From: JBBRYK01 sp038237665
GTDB taxonomy: Bacteria; Actinomycetota; Thermoleophilia; Gaiellales; Gaiellaceae
Direction of reading: 5' to 3'
NCBI GenBank assembly: GCA_038237665.1
Contig: JBBRYK010000013.1
Span: 1 to 50,563 of the forward strand
DNA length: 50,563 bases
Shown here: positions 1-8,883 of the stretch, piece after piece
Position numbering within the stretch: position 1 is the stretch's first letter
Layout: the number at the start of each line of letters is the position of its first letter
Notes under the pieces: model-generated
Told to the model about the DNA's origin: nothing
What the model saw: only the letters and a program-made list of their open reading frames with translations
The model's database searches: none
Position numbers and translations under genes: made by a program

Positions 1-1
1 C

Positions 2-649
2 CGCTGGAATGAAGCACTCACCCTCGCCGACCAGTTCGCCGCCGAGGTCGAAGCGGGGGAGCCGCACTACCTGGAGTCGCTCGTCCGGGACGTTCGGGCC
101 CTGATCGCCCTGGCTCGCGGCGACGTAACGGCGGCGCTGGACGAAAGCAACCTCGCGGTTGCCTGCGCCCGCACCGCGGGCGATCCCCAGGTACTACAGC
201 CCGCGCTTGCGCTTGGCACGAGAGTCGCCCTCGCTGCCGGGCGCCGGGACGAGGCAGAGCAACTCTTCGCAGAGCTCGCGGCAGACACTCATAAGGCCGC
301 CGCGAGACGTGTGCCCAGCGCAGGCATCTCGAACGTGGCACTCGTGGCCAGCGAATTCAGACTCCTACCCGATTGGCTCACCTCGGCGGAACTCGTTGGG
401 ACGCCGTGGCTTACCGCGGCGGTCGCGGCGGCCCGGGGTGATTTCACGGCGGCGGCAGACCTCTACGCGTCGATGGGTACTCGGCCCGACGAAGCCGACG
501 CGCGGCTTTATGCGGCGCGCGCGCTCGTTGCGCAGGGGCGTCGCGCCGAGGCGGACGAGCAGCTTCGGCAGGCACTGGCGTTTTACCGCGAGGTAGGCGC
601 AACCGCCTACCTGCGGGAGGCGGAATCACTGCTCGCCGCGTCGGCCTGA
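2..649 (+). CDS. C-terminal part of a TPR-like helical-repeat protein, probably a large ATPase/LuxR-type regulator (5' truncated)
   Basis: The frame is open from the left edge and ends at TGA 647-649, so only the last 215 codons are present. The translation is Ala/Leu/Glu/Arg rich and falls into paired helices of about 35 residues, such as an 'ALARGDVTAAL' segment and later 'AAGRRDEAEQLF' and 'AQGRRAEADEQLRQAL' segments. These are typical of tetratricopeptide repeats at the C-terminus of large AAA/LuxR or cyclase-ATPase signalling proteins in actinobacteria. No catalytic domain is visible in the retained part, so the TPR-like fold is better supported than the parent family. It runs towards the convergent cupredoxin gene with a 4-base gap. 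Confidence 0.6.
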   Translation, partial: RWNEALTLADQFAAEVEAGEPHYLESLVRDVRALIALARGDVTAALDESNLAVACARTAGDPQVLQPALALGTRVALAAGRRDEAEQLFAELAADTHKAAARRVPSAGISNVALVASEFRLLPDWLTSAELVGTPWLTAAVAAARGDFTAAADLYASMGTRPDEADARLYAARALVAQGRRAEADEQLRQALAFYREVGATAYLREAESLLAASA

Positions 650-653
650 GCCC

Positions 654-1193
654 CTACGTGACCGTGAACTTCGCGTCCATGCCGAGCTGCTTGTGGCCCG
701 GTACGGAGCAATACAGCTCATAGGTTCCCGCCGCGAGGTCGGTCTCCAGCGTCGCCGACTTCCCCGCCTGGAGGTTCGGCGTCGCCTTGGAGACACCCGG
801 CCCCTTGATCGTCAGGTTGTGCACGACCTTGCCGTCGTTACGAACCTCGAAGGTGTAGGTACCCCGCTCACCGGAGGTGGCCGGGAGCTTGATCTTGTAT
901 TCGACCTCGCTGACTTGCGCGATGTGGGCGGCCGTCCCGGACGTCCCCGCCGGCGGAGGCTCACCTGCCTTTCCTTCCTCGGACTCACGAGCCAGGAAGA
1001 AGACGGCGAGCATCATCCCCACGAAGAGCGCAACGGTGGCGGCGAGGAAGGGCCGGAGCCCCGTTCCCGGAAAGCCGGGCCAGCGCTCCGGAAGGATCAG
1101 GGCAGACAGGACGGCGAAGACGATGAAGACGCCCGCAACCACCGCCAGCCCGGCCTTCTGGCCCGCCGAAAGCCCAGCGAGGAGCGAGAGCAC
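654..1193 (-). CDS. Membrane-anchored cupredoxin (plastocyanin-like copper protein)
   Basis: A 179-residue protein starting at GTG 1193. Two hydrophobic segments (about residues 14-35 and 47-67) anchor it, followed by a short Gly/Pro-rich linker and a cupredoxin domain from about 90 to the end. The four type-1 copper ligands are in the expected order: His125 in 'KVVHNL', then Cys162, His167 and Met172 in 'YCSVPGHKQLGM'. The family carries single electrons outside the cell membrane, often towards terminal oxidases or as a copper-binding sink. No oxidase or denitrification gene is nearby, so the partner is unknown. It is divergent from the PilB-like ATPase gene. Confidence 0.85.
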   Translation of the reverse strand: MLSLLAGLSAGQKAGLAVVAGVFIVFAVLSALILPERWPGFPGTGLRPFLAATVALFVGMMLAVFFLARESEEGKAGEPPPAGTSGTAAHIAQVSEVEYKIKLPATSGERGTYTFEVRNDGKVVHNLTIKGPGVSKATPNLQAGKSATLETDLAAGTYELYCSVPGHKQLGMDAKFTVT

Positions 1194-1205
1194 GGCGGGA
1201 CGCTA

Positions 1206-1215
1206 CCACTAGTGG
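1206..1215. promoter_or_regulatory. Perfect 10-bp palindrome CCACTAGTGG between divergent genes
   Basis: This uninterrupted palindrome lies 12 bases upstream of the cupredoxin start and before the ATPase start, so it could be a small operator. Ten-base palindromes also arise by chance, and it contains the rare SpeI site ACTAGT, so the regulatory reading is weak. Confidence 0.2.
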
Positions 1216-1272
1216 AGCTTGCTCACTCAAAAGAGGGATTCTGCGCTGAATACCGGGTGTTCCTCGACCGAT

Positions 1273-2961
1273 ATGGACACCGTGGAGGCGGCCCATCTTC
1301 CCTGGATCCCCCTTGGCGAACTCCTCGTCCGCCGGGGGCTGCTCGAGCGCGCCCAACTCGAGGAGGCGCTCGACGACAGGGCCCAGAGCGGCCTGCGCAT
1401 CGGCGAGATCATCGTCGAGCGCGGCTGGGTCAAGCCGGCGGCGATCGCTCACGCGCTTGCCGAGCAGTACGGCTTCCGGTTCATCTCGCTCGACGACGAT
1501 GTGATCGACCCCGAAGTCGTCAGCCTGATCCCCGAGGCGATGGCGCGCCGGTACGAGGCGCTGCCGATCCGCTTCATCTCCGAGAACCTCCTGCTCGTGG
1601 CGGTGACCGATCCCACGAACGTGATGTCCTCGGACGGGCTGCGCCTGGCGCTCGGCCACAACCTCCAGCTCGCGGTCGCCGCCGAGCCCGACCTGAACCG
1701 CGCCTTCGGCCGCGTCTTCCGCAACGAGTTCGACCTCACCGTCTCCGAGACCGCCGTCGAGTATGTCGAGGAGGACGCCCAGGACATCACCGATGCCGGC
1801 TCGGGCGCACCGACGATCAACCTCGTCAACGCCGTGCTCAAGCGCGCGATCGAGGACGGAGCCTCCGACGTCCACTTCGAGCCGCAGGCGAAACAGATGC
1901 TCGTGCGCGCGCGTGTCGACGGCGTCACGCGAGAGATCCTCTCGGTGCCCAGGCACATGCAGGCCGGGGTGACCAGCCGGCTGAAGGTGATGGGCGCGCT
2001 CGACATCGCCGAGCGCCGCCTGCCCCAGGACGGCCGTGTCTCGATCCGGGTCGCCGGGAACCCGATGGACATCCGCATGGCCGTCGTCCCGACGACCTAC
2101 GGCGAGCAGATCGTCCTCCGCATCTTTCACCGTGGCGTTCAGCAGCGGGACCTCTCCGGCCTCGGCATGTCACCCGACGCCGCCCCGATCTTCGAACGCG
2201 CCATCCACCAGCCCTACGGCGGCATCCTCGTCTGCGGCCCCACCGGCTCGGGCAAGACGACCACGCTGTACGCCGCGGTCGACGCCCTCAACGAGACCGA
2301 ACGGGTCGTTCAGACGATCGAGGACCCGGTCGAGTACCAGATCGACGGCATCAACCAGGTCGAGGTGAACGTCAAGGCGGGCCTCTCGTTCGCGCGCGGC
2401 CTGCGCGCGCTGCTCCGCGCCGACCCGGACGTGATCCTCGTCGGCGAGATCCGCGACGAGGAGACGGCCAAGACGGCCGCACAGGCCGCCCTCACGGGGC
2501 ACCTCGTCCTCAGCACGCTCCACGCCCACAGCGCCGCGAGCGCGTTCGAGCGGCTCAAGAACATGGGCGTCGACTCCAGTCTGCTCGCGACCTCGCTCAA
2601 CTGTGTCGTCGGCCAGCGCCTGGCGAGGCGGCTCTGCCTGCACTGCCGCGAGGCCTACGAGGCCCAGCCGGAAGAGCTGGAAACACTTGGCGTCGATCCC
2701 AGCAAGGCCGTCGAGCTCTTTCGCGCCAAGGGCTGCCCCGATTGTGGCCAGACGGGCTACTCGGGCCGCGTCGCGCTGTACGAGGTGATGGCGATCGACG
2801 GCAAGCTGCGACGCCTGATGGACGCCTCGACCGACGAGATCTCTGCCGCAGCAGTGGCGGGAGGCATGACCACCATGCGCGACGAAGGCGTGAAGCTCTG
2901 CCTCGAGGGGCTGTCCTCGTTCGACGAGATCCGCCGGGTCACCGGCGACCGCCTGAGTTAG
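1273..2961 (+). CDS. Type II secretion / type IV pilus assembly ATPase, GspE/PilB family
   Basis: A 562-residue hexameric traffic ATPase that would power pilus extension or type II secretion at the inner face of the membrane. An N-terminal MshEN/T2SSE_N-type domain (about 10-150) precedes the ATPase core. Walker A 'GPTGSGKTT' begins at residue 322, the Walker B region 'DPDVILVGEIRDEE' is near 384-397, and a His box 'TGHLVLSTLHAHS' follows. Two CxxC pairs (Cys455/458 and Cys488/491) form the tetracysteine zinc site of this family. I chose ATG 1273 because the domain starts just after it; an in-frame TTG at 1219 would add 18 residues. No pilC, pilT or pilin gene is in the window, so it is an orphan here. 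Confidence 0.9.
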   Translation: MDTVEAAHLPWIPLGELLVRRGLLERAQLEEALDDRAQSGLRIGEIIVERGWVKPAAIAHALAEQYGFRFISLDDDVIDPEVVSLIPEAMARRYEALPIRFISENLLLVAVTDPTNVMSSDGLRLALGHNLQLAVAAEPDLNRAFGRVFRNEFDLTVSETAVEYVEEDAQDITDAGSGAPTINLVNAVLKRAIEDGASDVHFEPQAKQMLVRARVDGVTREILSVPRHMQAGVTSRLKVMGALDIAERRLPQDGRVSIRVAGNPMDIRMAVVPTTYGEQIVLRIFHRGVQQRDLSGLGMSPDAAPIFERAIHQPYGGILVCGPTGSGKTTTLYAAVDALNETERVVQTIEDPVEYQIDGINQVEVNVKAGLSFARGLRALLRADPDVILVGEIRDEETAKTAAQAALTGHLVLSTLHAHSAASAFERLKNMGVDSSLLATSLNCVVGQRLARRLCLHCREAYEAQPEELETLGVDPSKAVELFRAKGCPDCGQTGYSGRVALYEVMAIDGKLRRLMDASTDEISAAAVAGGMTTMRDEGVKLCLEGLSSFDEIRRVTGDRLS

Positions 2962-3311
2962 ACCGGCTGCGTCGGCTTCGGCGCTTCTTCCGCCGCTCTC
3001 CTCACCTCGGCGGCCCGGCCCTCGAGCTCCTGGCCCACGTAGAGGGCGTCGCCGTTTCGAGCTGCGGCCGGAGCACGCACGCGTCCGCGGAGACGCATGA
3101 GGCGCCTCACGACCTGCAGGCGACGCCGGCGTAGCGACTCGCCCTGATGTTCGAGGCGAGCCTCTCGCCGATCGAGCTCATGCTCCCAGCGGTCGAGGTC
3201 GGCCTCGCGTTCCGCGACGGCGAGCGCGCGGTCGCGCAACTCGGTCTTGAGCGATTCGAGCTCGATGTCCGCCCACGCCGGCCCACCGGTGTTACGACGC
3301 AGTCCACGCAT
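2958..3311 (-). CDS. Small coiled-coil protein of unknown function
   Basis: A 117-residue ORF with an ATG start at 3311; its TAA overlaps the TAG of the convergent ATPase gene. Residues about 15-75 are almost wholly charged helix with heptad spacing of Leu/Ala among Glu, Arg and Asp, the pattern of a long coiled coil. The tail is Pro/Glu rich. I recognise no family. The opposite strand also has an open frame across part of this region, but the heptad periodicity favours this reading. It is divergent from the nucleotidyltransferase gene 8 bases away. Confidence 0.5.
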   Translation of the reverse strand: MRGLRRNTGGPAWADIELESLKTELRDRALAVAEREADLDRWEHELDRREARLEHQGESLRRRRLQVVRRLMRLRGRVRAPAAARNGDALYVGQELEGRAAEVRRAAEEAPKPTQPV

Positions 3312-3319
3312 GGACTGAA

Positions 3320-4300
3320 TTGTGTCCTACGGCGGCTAGGCTTGCAGGCCTGGACGAGCCGGCGCCCTCATCCCGCGCGATCCTCGAGGCGCAGAAGCTG
3401 CGGAACGACGTCGCCGCCGCCGAGGCGATCAAGGCGCTCGACAGGGAGGGGATCCCGAGCATTCTGATCAAGGGGCCTGCGATCGCCGGCTGGCTCTACG
3501 ACGAGGGCGAGAACCGCCCGTACGGCGACGTCGATCTCCTGGTGGCTCCGGTCGACTTTGCCCGGGCAGAGGGCGTTCTCGCCGGCCTCGGTTTCGAGCG
3601 GCTCGAGCTGCAGTCGACGCGCCCCGGGCAGACAGGTCACCACGAGAACCTCTGTCGCGAGCTCGACGGGGTGTGCATCGAGCTGCATCGGAGCTTCCTC
3701 GGGATCGGAGTCCCGGACACGGAATTCTGGACCGCCATGGACAAACGCACCCGGACACTGCAGCTCGAGGTCTACGACGTCGTCGCGCGCATACCCGATG
3801 TCGAGGCGGGAGCGCTCCTCGTCGGCCTCCACGCCGCCGCGCACAGTGCCGGCGGCAAGCCGGTCGAGGATCTCAGGCGAGCGCTCGATCGTCTATCGGA
3901 GCAGGAATGGAAAGACGCCGTCGGGCTCGCCCGCCGTCTCCGGGCCGAAGGCGCCTTTGCCGCAGGTTTGGCCTGCTCGGCCGACGGCCGTTCGCTGGTA
4001 GACCGCCTTGGCCTCCTGTCCGACGCCGGAGCCGACGTCCTGTTGCGTGCCGGTTCCATGCCGCCGACTGCGATGGGCTGGGAGACGCTCTCGCGCACAC
4101 CCGGGCTCGTTCCGAAGCTCAAGTACCTGTTTCGGGAGCTCGTTCCGCCCGCCGACTACCTGCGCCTGACGCATCTCGGAGCGCGGCGGAGCAATCGTGG
4201 GCTCGCGGTCGCGTACCTCGTGCGCCCCTTCTCGCTCGCGCTCGCGTCTCCCCGTGGCTTCAGAGCCTGGCGTCGCGCACGCAAGCACGCCGACCGCTAG
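3320..4300 (+). CDS. Nucleotidyltransferase-fold protein (NTP_transf_5 / uncharacterised nucleotidyltransferase family)
   Basis: A 326-residue protein with the family signature 'LIKGPAIAGWLY' (Lys51-Gly52) followed by 'RPYGDVDLLV', where Arg66 and the Asp70/Asp72 pair are the expected metal-binding residues of a polymerase-beta-like fold. Members occur often in polysaccharide and lasso-peptide loci and their substrates are unknown. The rest of the protein is mostly helical. The tracked start is TTG 3320, only 8 bases from the divergent coiled-coil ORF. There is no convincing ribosome site, so the true start may be slightly downstream. It is followed by a 114-base gap with no gene and then by a GT4 gene on the same strand. 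Confidence 0.75.
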   Translation: MCPTAARLAGLDEPAPSSRAILEAQKLRNDVAAAEAIKALDREGIPSILIKGPAIAGWLYDEGENRPYGDVDLLVAPVDFARAEGVLAGLGFERLELQSTRPGQTGHHENLCRELDGVCIELHRSFLGIGVPDTEFWTAMDKRTRTLQLEVYDVVARIPDVEAGALLVGLHAAAHSAGGKPVEDLRRALDRLSEQEWKDAVGLARRLRAEGAFAAGLACSADGRSLVDRLGLLSDAGADVLLRAGSMPPTAMGWETLSRTPGLVPKLKYLFRELVPPADYLRLTHLGARRSNRGLAVAYLVRPFSLALASPRGFRAWRRARKHADR

Positions 4301-4414
4301 CCGAATCGGCCGGATCCCGTTCGAAGTTAGGCTTGCCGCCTGAGCATCCGGCCCCCACTCGCGCCGAATGACGCGCGCCGGCGAGCCGGTGGCTGACAAC
4401 CCGACAGAACCGGA

Positions 4415-5536
4415 GTGGTGGTGACCAAGGTCGCGATCCTCGCGCTCGGGTCGATCTCGACCGACACCGCGGGACGCACATACCTCTCCGGCCTCCTGGG
4501 CCCCCTCGGTGACGAGCCCGGTCTGGAGGTGACCGTACACCTCGCGGATCCCGATTTCGCCGTCCCCGACAGCTGCCGGGTTCGCCGCCACAGCCTTCCC
4601 CCAGCCCCGGACCCTGTTCGCAAGGTCCTCGGCGAGGCCTGGGTCGCCCGGCGCCTTTCGCGCGAGGGCTACGACGTCCTGCTCGCTCCGCTCAACTTCC
4701 TTCCGGTGACCTGGCACGGAGCAGCCGTGGTCGTCGAGCACAACATCCTTTCCTTTGAGAAGCGCATTCACGGGCAGAGCCTCGGTCTCAGGTCGTGGTA
4801 CCGGCCGCGCGCGCTGAAGGCCACCCTCGAGCGCGCAACCGAGATCGTGGCAGTCAGCTCCTATCTCCGCGGACTCTTGCTCGAGCACTTTCCTGCACTC
4901 GACCCGGCGCGCGTCCACGTCGTTCCGTATGCCGTCTCGGCACAACTGGCTCGCTCCCACGCCCCGCAGACGCAGCCGCGTCAGGGTCTCCGAGTCCTGG
5001 TCGTCGCCGCCCTGTGGCCCTACAAGCGCATCGACCAGGCGATCCAGTCGTTCGCCGCCGCCGCACCGCGCCTCCCAGGGAGCATCCTCGAGATCGCGGG
5101 CCCCGCGCCCAAGCGACCGAGAGCGGAGCTCGAAGCTCTCGCGGCGCGACTGGGCGTCGGGAAGCGGGTGCGGTTCCTCGGCAACCTGACGCACGAGCAG
5201 CTCGCGGAGCGCTATTCGCGTGCCGACGTCCTGCTTCAGTTGTCCGAGATCGAAGCTTTCGGGGTCACGATCATGGAGGCGATGGCACTAGGGGTACCGA
5301 TCGTGGCGCGCCCGATCGAGGGGCTGGTCGAGGTCGGTGGGGACGTACCGGTCTGGATCGACCCTTCGGCTGGCCCGGACGAGATCGGCGCCGTCCTGGA
5401 ACGGGTGCTGTCGGACCCGGAGCTGCGAGCCAGACGCAGAGCTGCAGGGATCGAACGCGCCAAGGAGTTCGACGGAACGCGAGTCGCCCACCTCATCGCC
5501 GCGACGTTGCAGGTCGCGGCAGCAAGAGTCGGATGA
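4415..5536 (+). CDS. Glycosyltransferase family 4 (GT-B fold)
   Basis: A 373-residue GT-B enzyme that should transfer a sugar from a nucleotide donor with retention, at the cytoplasmic membrane face. The donor-binding C-terminal half is clear: 'VLVVAALWPYKRIDQAI' opens it and the E-x7-E motif is Glu280 to Glu288 in 'EAFGVTIMEAMALG'. The N-terminal acceptor domain contains 'VVVEHNIL' and 'IVAVSSYLRGLL'. Three consecutive GTG codons (4415, 4418, 4421) could each be the start; a GGAG overlaps the first, which favours a later one. Its TGA overlaps the ATG of the following methyltransferase pseudogene (ATGA), implying co-transcription. Confidence 0.9.
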   Translation: MVVTKVAILALGSISTDTAGRTYLSGLLGPLGDEPGLEVTVHLADPDFAVPDSCRVRRHSLPPAPDPVRKVLGEAWVARRLSREGYDVLLAPLNFLPVTWHGAAVVVEHNILSFEKRIHGQSLGLRSWYRPRALKATLERATEIVAVSSYLRGLLLEHFPALDPARVHVVPYAVSAQLARSHAPQTQPRQGLRVLVVAALWPYKRIDQAIQSFAAAAPRLPGSILEIAGPAPKRPRAELEALAARLGVGKRVRFLGNLTHEQLAERYSRADVLLQLSEIEAFGVTIMEAMALGVPIVARPIEGLVEVGGDVPVWIDPSAGPDEIGAVLERVLSDPELRARRRAAGIERAKEFDGTRVAHLIAATLQVAAARVG

Positions 5537-6249
5537 ACCTCCAACGGCTATCCCCGCCACCCGCCGCCGAGAGGGTGCTGGAGGCATTCGTCCTTCCGCC
5601 GAAGATCGTTTACCGACTGTTCAGGTGGCGCGGTAAGCCGGGCTGGGGGCCTCTGAACGGGCAGGGCCTTCCGGCGTCGGATCGTCGAACGCTTGATCGA
5701 GGTGTTCGCACCGACCGAGATCGTCGAGACCGGCACGTTCTTCGGTCGGACGACCGAGTTCTTCGCAGGCTTCGGCGTGCCGGTGTTCACGATCGAAATC
5801 AACCATGAGTTCGCGGTCGGCGCAGCGTTTCGGCTTCGCCTCCCGAACGTGACGGTGATCTCCGGCGACTCGGCGGCCGCGCTCGAACGCCTCGTCGCAC
5901 GCGGGGCTCTCGGGCGCCTCCTCGCGTACCTGGACGCCCACTGGCAGGAGAGGTCGCCGCTGAGCGAGGAGCTCCGAGCACTAGCGTCCGGAGGCTTCGA
6001 TTTCGTTGCGGCCATCGACTATTTCCAGGTGAGCAACGATCCGGAGTACGGCTACGACCTCCAGGCCGGGAAGCCGGTATCCCTCGCCACTGTCCAGCTC
6101 CCGAAGACACCGTCTCTGCTTTTCCGGGCGCTCCTGGGAGCGAGGAAACCGGCGAGCGGCGTGGCGCCCTCTTCACCGGGCACGGCGCAGCAGGCCACGA
6201 GGCGATCGTGGCCCTAGTCAAGCAAGGCCTACTGCGCCCGGCCAGATAA
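5533..6249 (+). pseudogene. Class I SAM-dependent methyltransferase, interrupted by two frameshifts
   Basis: Reading starts at ATG 5533, overlapping the GT4 stop as ATGA. Frame 1 gives an N-terminus ending 'WGPLNGQ', which normally continues into a helix and the SAM motif. Those appear one frame over, as 'FRRRIVERLIEVF' then 'IVETGTFFGRTTEFFAG', so a 1-base shift lies at about 5655-5670 near a GGG run. The middle keeps the 'FTIEINHEF' acidic loop and 'LLAYLDAHW'. At the TTTT run near 6120-6123 the reading must return to frame 1, which yields 'FPGAPGSEETGERRGALF' and ends at TAA 6247-6249. The reconstructed length is about 238 residues. Both lesions touch short homopolymers, so sequencing error remains possible. 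No intact frame covers the gene. Confidence 0.8.
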
Positions 6250-6781
6250 CGAGCCAGAGGATATTCCCCGCTCGGACCGGACCCGAGGTCTTCGGCACCA
6301 CGCGCTCGACACCAAAGCATTGCGGTCCGAGCTCGGCGGCGAACAGCGGACTGTGTGCTCGGCACCAAAGGCGCGCTCTAGTCTCGCACGACGTGCGTCA
6401 GCACCGTCGGTCAGCGCCTCGAACCCGTGGTGCGTAGACGCCGAGGCGACGTGCGGTTTCGCGCGGCTGAGCGCTCGCTCAGTTAGGCGACGTTCGCCTC
6501 CACCAACCTGACGTGCGCGGACGCCAACCGCTGTGCATGCGGGGCAGCTCGATCGCCTCGCCGCACGGGGCAGGCGTCGCGGCGGTGATCGAGATCACGG
6601 GGGTGACCGCGCCCCCGAGCTGTCGCGGCGAAGGTCTGCAACACATCCGACTCGATCGCCTGTCCGTCACGGGTCGATCTACGCGTTCCTTCTCCAGGCC
6701 ACAACGCCGCGCGTACCCTTTGTCGATATCGCTCCGCGCACGCGCCGCTGAGAGTGGCTCTCGCTAAAACTTCGCGGATCT
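6250..6781. other. 532-bp stretch with no recognisable gene
   Basis: Open frames exist on both strands, but none gives a protein-like sequence. They are rich in Arg/Ser/Pro and lack family motifs. I see no tRNA fold, tandem repeat or clear hairpin terminator. Local GC is somewhat lower near the right end, just before the FkbM gene, where its promoter may lie. It follows a broken gene, so it may be decayed coding DNA. Confidence 0.5.
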
Positions 6782-7513
6782 GTGGAACACATGTCCCGTT
6801 TGAAGAGACGCTTACACCAGACCCTGCAGCGGTTCGGGTTCGACGTGGTTCCGTACGACGGTCGCTACTTCCACCGCAAGAAGCGCATCGAGATAATGCG
6901 TCACGGGGAGGTCGGTATCGTCGTTGACGTCGGGGCGAACGAAGGTCAGTTCGCCCAGGACATTCGCGGCGACGGGTGGCGCGGCCGGATCGTCTCTGTC
7001 GAACCGCTCCCAAACGCGTACGCAGCGCTCGCGACGAAGGCCACTCGTGATCCTCTGTGGACGACCGTGAACGTCGCCGCGGGTGCGGGGAAAGCGGCGG
7101 CCACGTTGAACGTGGCGCGCAACTCCGTGAGCAGCGGCCTGCTGAAGATGAGCGACCGGCACACCACGGCCGCCCCGCAATCCGGGTACGTGGACAGCGT
7201 CGAGGTTGTGGTGGACACGATTGACTCGCTCGTTGCTGAACTGCAGTTGACCGAACGCCTCTATCTGAAGATCGATACCCAGGGTTATGAGCTCGAGGTG
7301 CTTCGAGGCGCCTCATCAGTACTCGAGCAGTGTTCAGCTATCGAACTCGAGTTGTCCCTCAGTGAGCTCTATGACCAGCAGCCTCTCATGCCTGATGTCG
7401 TTCGCTGGCTCCTCGACCGCGGCTTTGTCGCGATCACCCTCTGGCCGAGTTTCGTGACCGCTGAAGGTGATCTGTTGCAGATGGACGGGATTTTCGTCCG
7501 ACCTCCTGCGTAG
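6782..7513 (+). CDS. FkbM-family SAM-dependent methyltransferase
   Basis: A 243-residue O-methyltransferase of the FkbM type, common in polysaccharide loci where it methylates sugar hydroxyls. Motif I is 'VVDVGANEGQFAQ', followed by the acidic SAM-ribose loop 'VSVEPLPNAY'. The family signature 'LKIDTQGYELEVLRGA' is complete near residues 160-178. The N-terminus 'LQRFGFDVVPYDG' is typical of actinobacterial members. The start is GTG 6782 or ATG 6791 (three residues shorter); neither has a clear ribosome site. A paralogue lies at 45875. The gene stands alone, with no gene in the 532 bases before it and a convergent GT4 gene after it. Confidence 0.9.
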   Translation: MEHMSRLKRRLHQTLQRFGFDVVPYDGRYFHRKKRIEIMRHGEVGIVVDVGANEGQFAQDIRGDGWRGRIVSVEPLPNAYAALATKATRDPLWTTVNVAAGAGKAAATLNVARNSVSSGLLKMSDRHTTAAPQSGYVDSVEVVVDTIDSLVAELQLTERLYLKIDTQGYELEVLRGASSVLEQCSAIELELSLSELYDQQPLMPDVVRWLLDRGFVAITLWPSFVTAEGDLLQMDGIFVRPPA

Positions 7514-7618
7514 GCGGCCTGGTAACGGGCTCCGCAGGCTACTGAGAACTGATCGGAGAAGAATGCAGGCTGGGACTGACGTCGCCATGAGCGTCCTTCG
7601 TTAAAGCCATTGTCTGCC

Positions 7619-8878
7619 TCACGGCCGAGTCTCCGCCGGAGCGCCGACGAGGTCTCGGTCCACTTCACTCAGGGACCGTCCCGCGATCCGTCGGTAGTAG
7701 GCCCGGAAGATCCTTGCCGTTCTATCCCAGGTGAATCGAGCGGCGATCTCCGAGCCCCGCGCGGCGAGCGTCTCACGCAGCTGGTCATCAACCCAGAGTC
7801 GGCGCACGGCGTCTGCGATCGAATCGGGCGCGTGTGGATCGAAGAAGAGCGCGCCGCCGCGACCGTACTCCTCGAGCGCGGCGATCCCCGAGCAGGCAAC
7901 AGGAAGGCCCACGGCAAACGCCTCCACGACCGGAAGCCCCCAGCCCTCGAACTCGCTGGGAAATACGAGCAGGCGGGCGAGGCGGTACAGGCAGACGAGA
8001 TCCCGCGAAGTGACGAACCCGGTGAAGTGGAACCGCTCGGCGACGCCCAGCGCGTCCGCTCGTGCCAGGATCGCGTCGACGTTGTCGGTCGTGCGGCCGC
8101 AGCAGACGACGTCGACGCGGAGATCAGTGGCGGCGAGCGAGGCAACGGCGTCCACGAGCCGCAGGTGGTTCTTGTGCGGCCAGGTCCTCGCCGGGTAGAG
8201 CGCGAACCGGTCCGGCAACTCGAGCCGCCGGGCCACTTCGGCCAACTCCTCCCCGACGGGCTCCAGCCGTTCGGTCGCAGGCGCCGCAGGCACGACGCGC
8301 ACCTTGTCCGGCGCGATGTCGAAGTATTCGATCACGTCCTGCCGCGTCGCGGACGAGGCGACCGCGACCATCACGGCCTGCCGGCAGAGCGCGCCGTATT
8401 CGACGTCACGGGCGGTGCGGGCTTCGAGGTCGAAGTACTGTGGCAGGTGCCGGTGCTGCAAATCCCAGGGCTGGTAGATGCTGGGCACTGTGGTGAGAAA
8501 TCCCGACGGGTGTGTGAAGTGGACAAGGTCAGCGCCCGAGACCTCGACGGTCCCGTCGGACGTCGGCACGCGGTAAAGCGACGGAATCCGCACGCGCCTC
8601 CGGAGGCGCGAGTAGACAGGTCGAAGCAGACCTCTCGCCCTGGCCGCGGGCGAGAGCGACGGATGGAGCGACGTCCAGAGGAGCGTGCAGGCACCGCCAA
8701 TGTGCGCAGTCAGCCAGGCCTCCCGCTCGCGGTAGCCAAGTATGAGGTAGCGCTCGGGACCGTCCCCTAGACGCGACAGGGCGGAAACGAGGCCGAGCGT
8801 CGCGGGGCCGACACCGCCAAACTCTTCCGAGGCGATGCGCGCGTCAACGCATACGAGGAGGGGGTGGGCGTCCTCCAT
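7619..8878 (-). CDS. Glycosyltransferase family 4 (GT-B fold)
   Basis: A 419-residue enzyme resembling the mannosyl/rhamnosyl GT4 group. The N-terminal domain starts 'LLVCVDARIASEEFGGVG', the usual glycine-rich loop, and includes 'ADLVHFTHPSGF'. The donor half begins 'FALYPARTWPHKNHLRLV', and the E-x7-E motif lies in 'EGWGLPVVEAF'. The frame extends to 9214, but the extra residues are antisense-like. I place the start at ATG 8878 because GGAG sits 5 bases before it and it follows the methyltransferase stop by 10 bases. The two genes form a divergent pair with the flippase gene. Confidence 0.9.
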   Translation of the reverse strand: MEDAHPLLVCVDARIASEEFGGVGPATLGLVSALSRLGDGPERYLILGYREREAWLTAHIGGACTLLWTSLHPSLSPAARARGLLRPVYSRLRRRVRIPSLYRVPTSDGTVEVSGADLVHFTHPSGFLTTVPSIYQPWDLQHRHLPQYFDLEARTARDVEYGALCRQAVMVAVASSATRQDVIEYFDIAPDKVRVVPAAPATERLEPVGEELAEVARRLELPDRFALYPARTWPHKNHLRLVDAVASLAATDLRVDVVCCGRTTDNVDAILARADALGVAERFHFTGFVTSRDLVCLYRLARLLVFPSEFEGWGLPVVEAFAVGLPVACSGIAALEEYGRGGALFFDPHAPDSIADAVRRLWVDDQLRETLAARGSEIAARFTWDRTARIFRAYYRRIAGRSLSEVDRDLVGAPAETRP

Positions 8879-8883
8879 CAAAA

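Noticed and set aside
693..3134. 813-codon plus-strand open frame overlapping the cupredoxin and ATPase genes
   Set aside because: High GC produces long shadow frames. It is Arg/Pro/Gly rich, has no domain, and overlaps two genes with complete family motifs.
5655..6123. Programmed ribosomal frameshifting in the methyltransferase
   Set aside because: There is no convincing slippery heptamer with a downstream structure at either site, and two separate programmed shifts in a small enzyme would be exceptional.
6483..7316. 277-codon minus-strand open frame opposite the FkbM gene
   Set aside because: The sequence is Arg/Ser rich without motifs and lies antisense to a gene with complete methyltransferase signatures.
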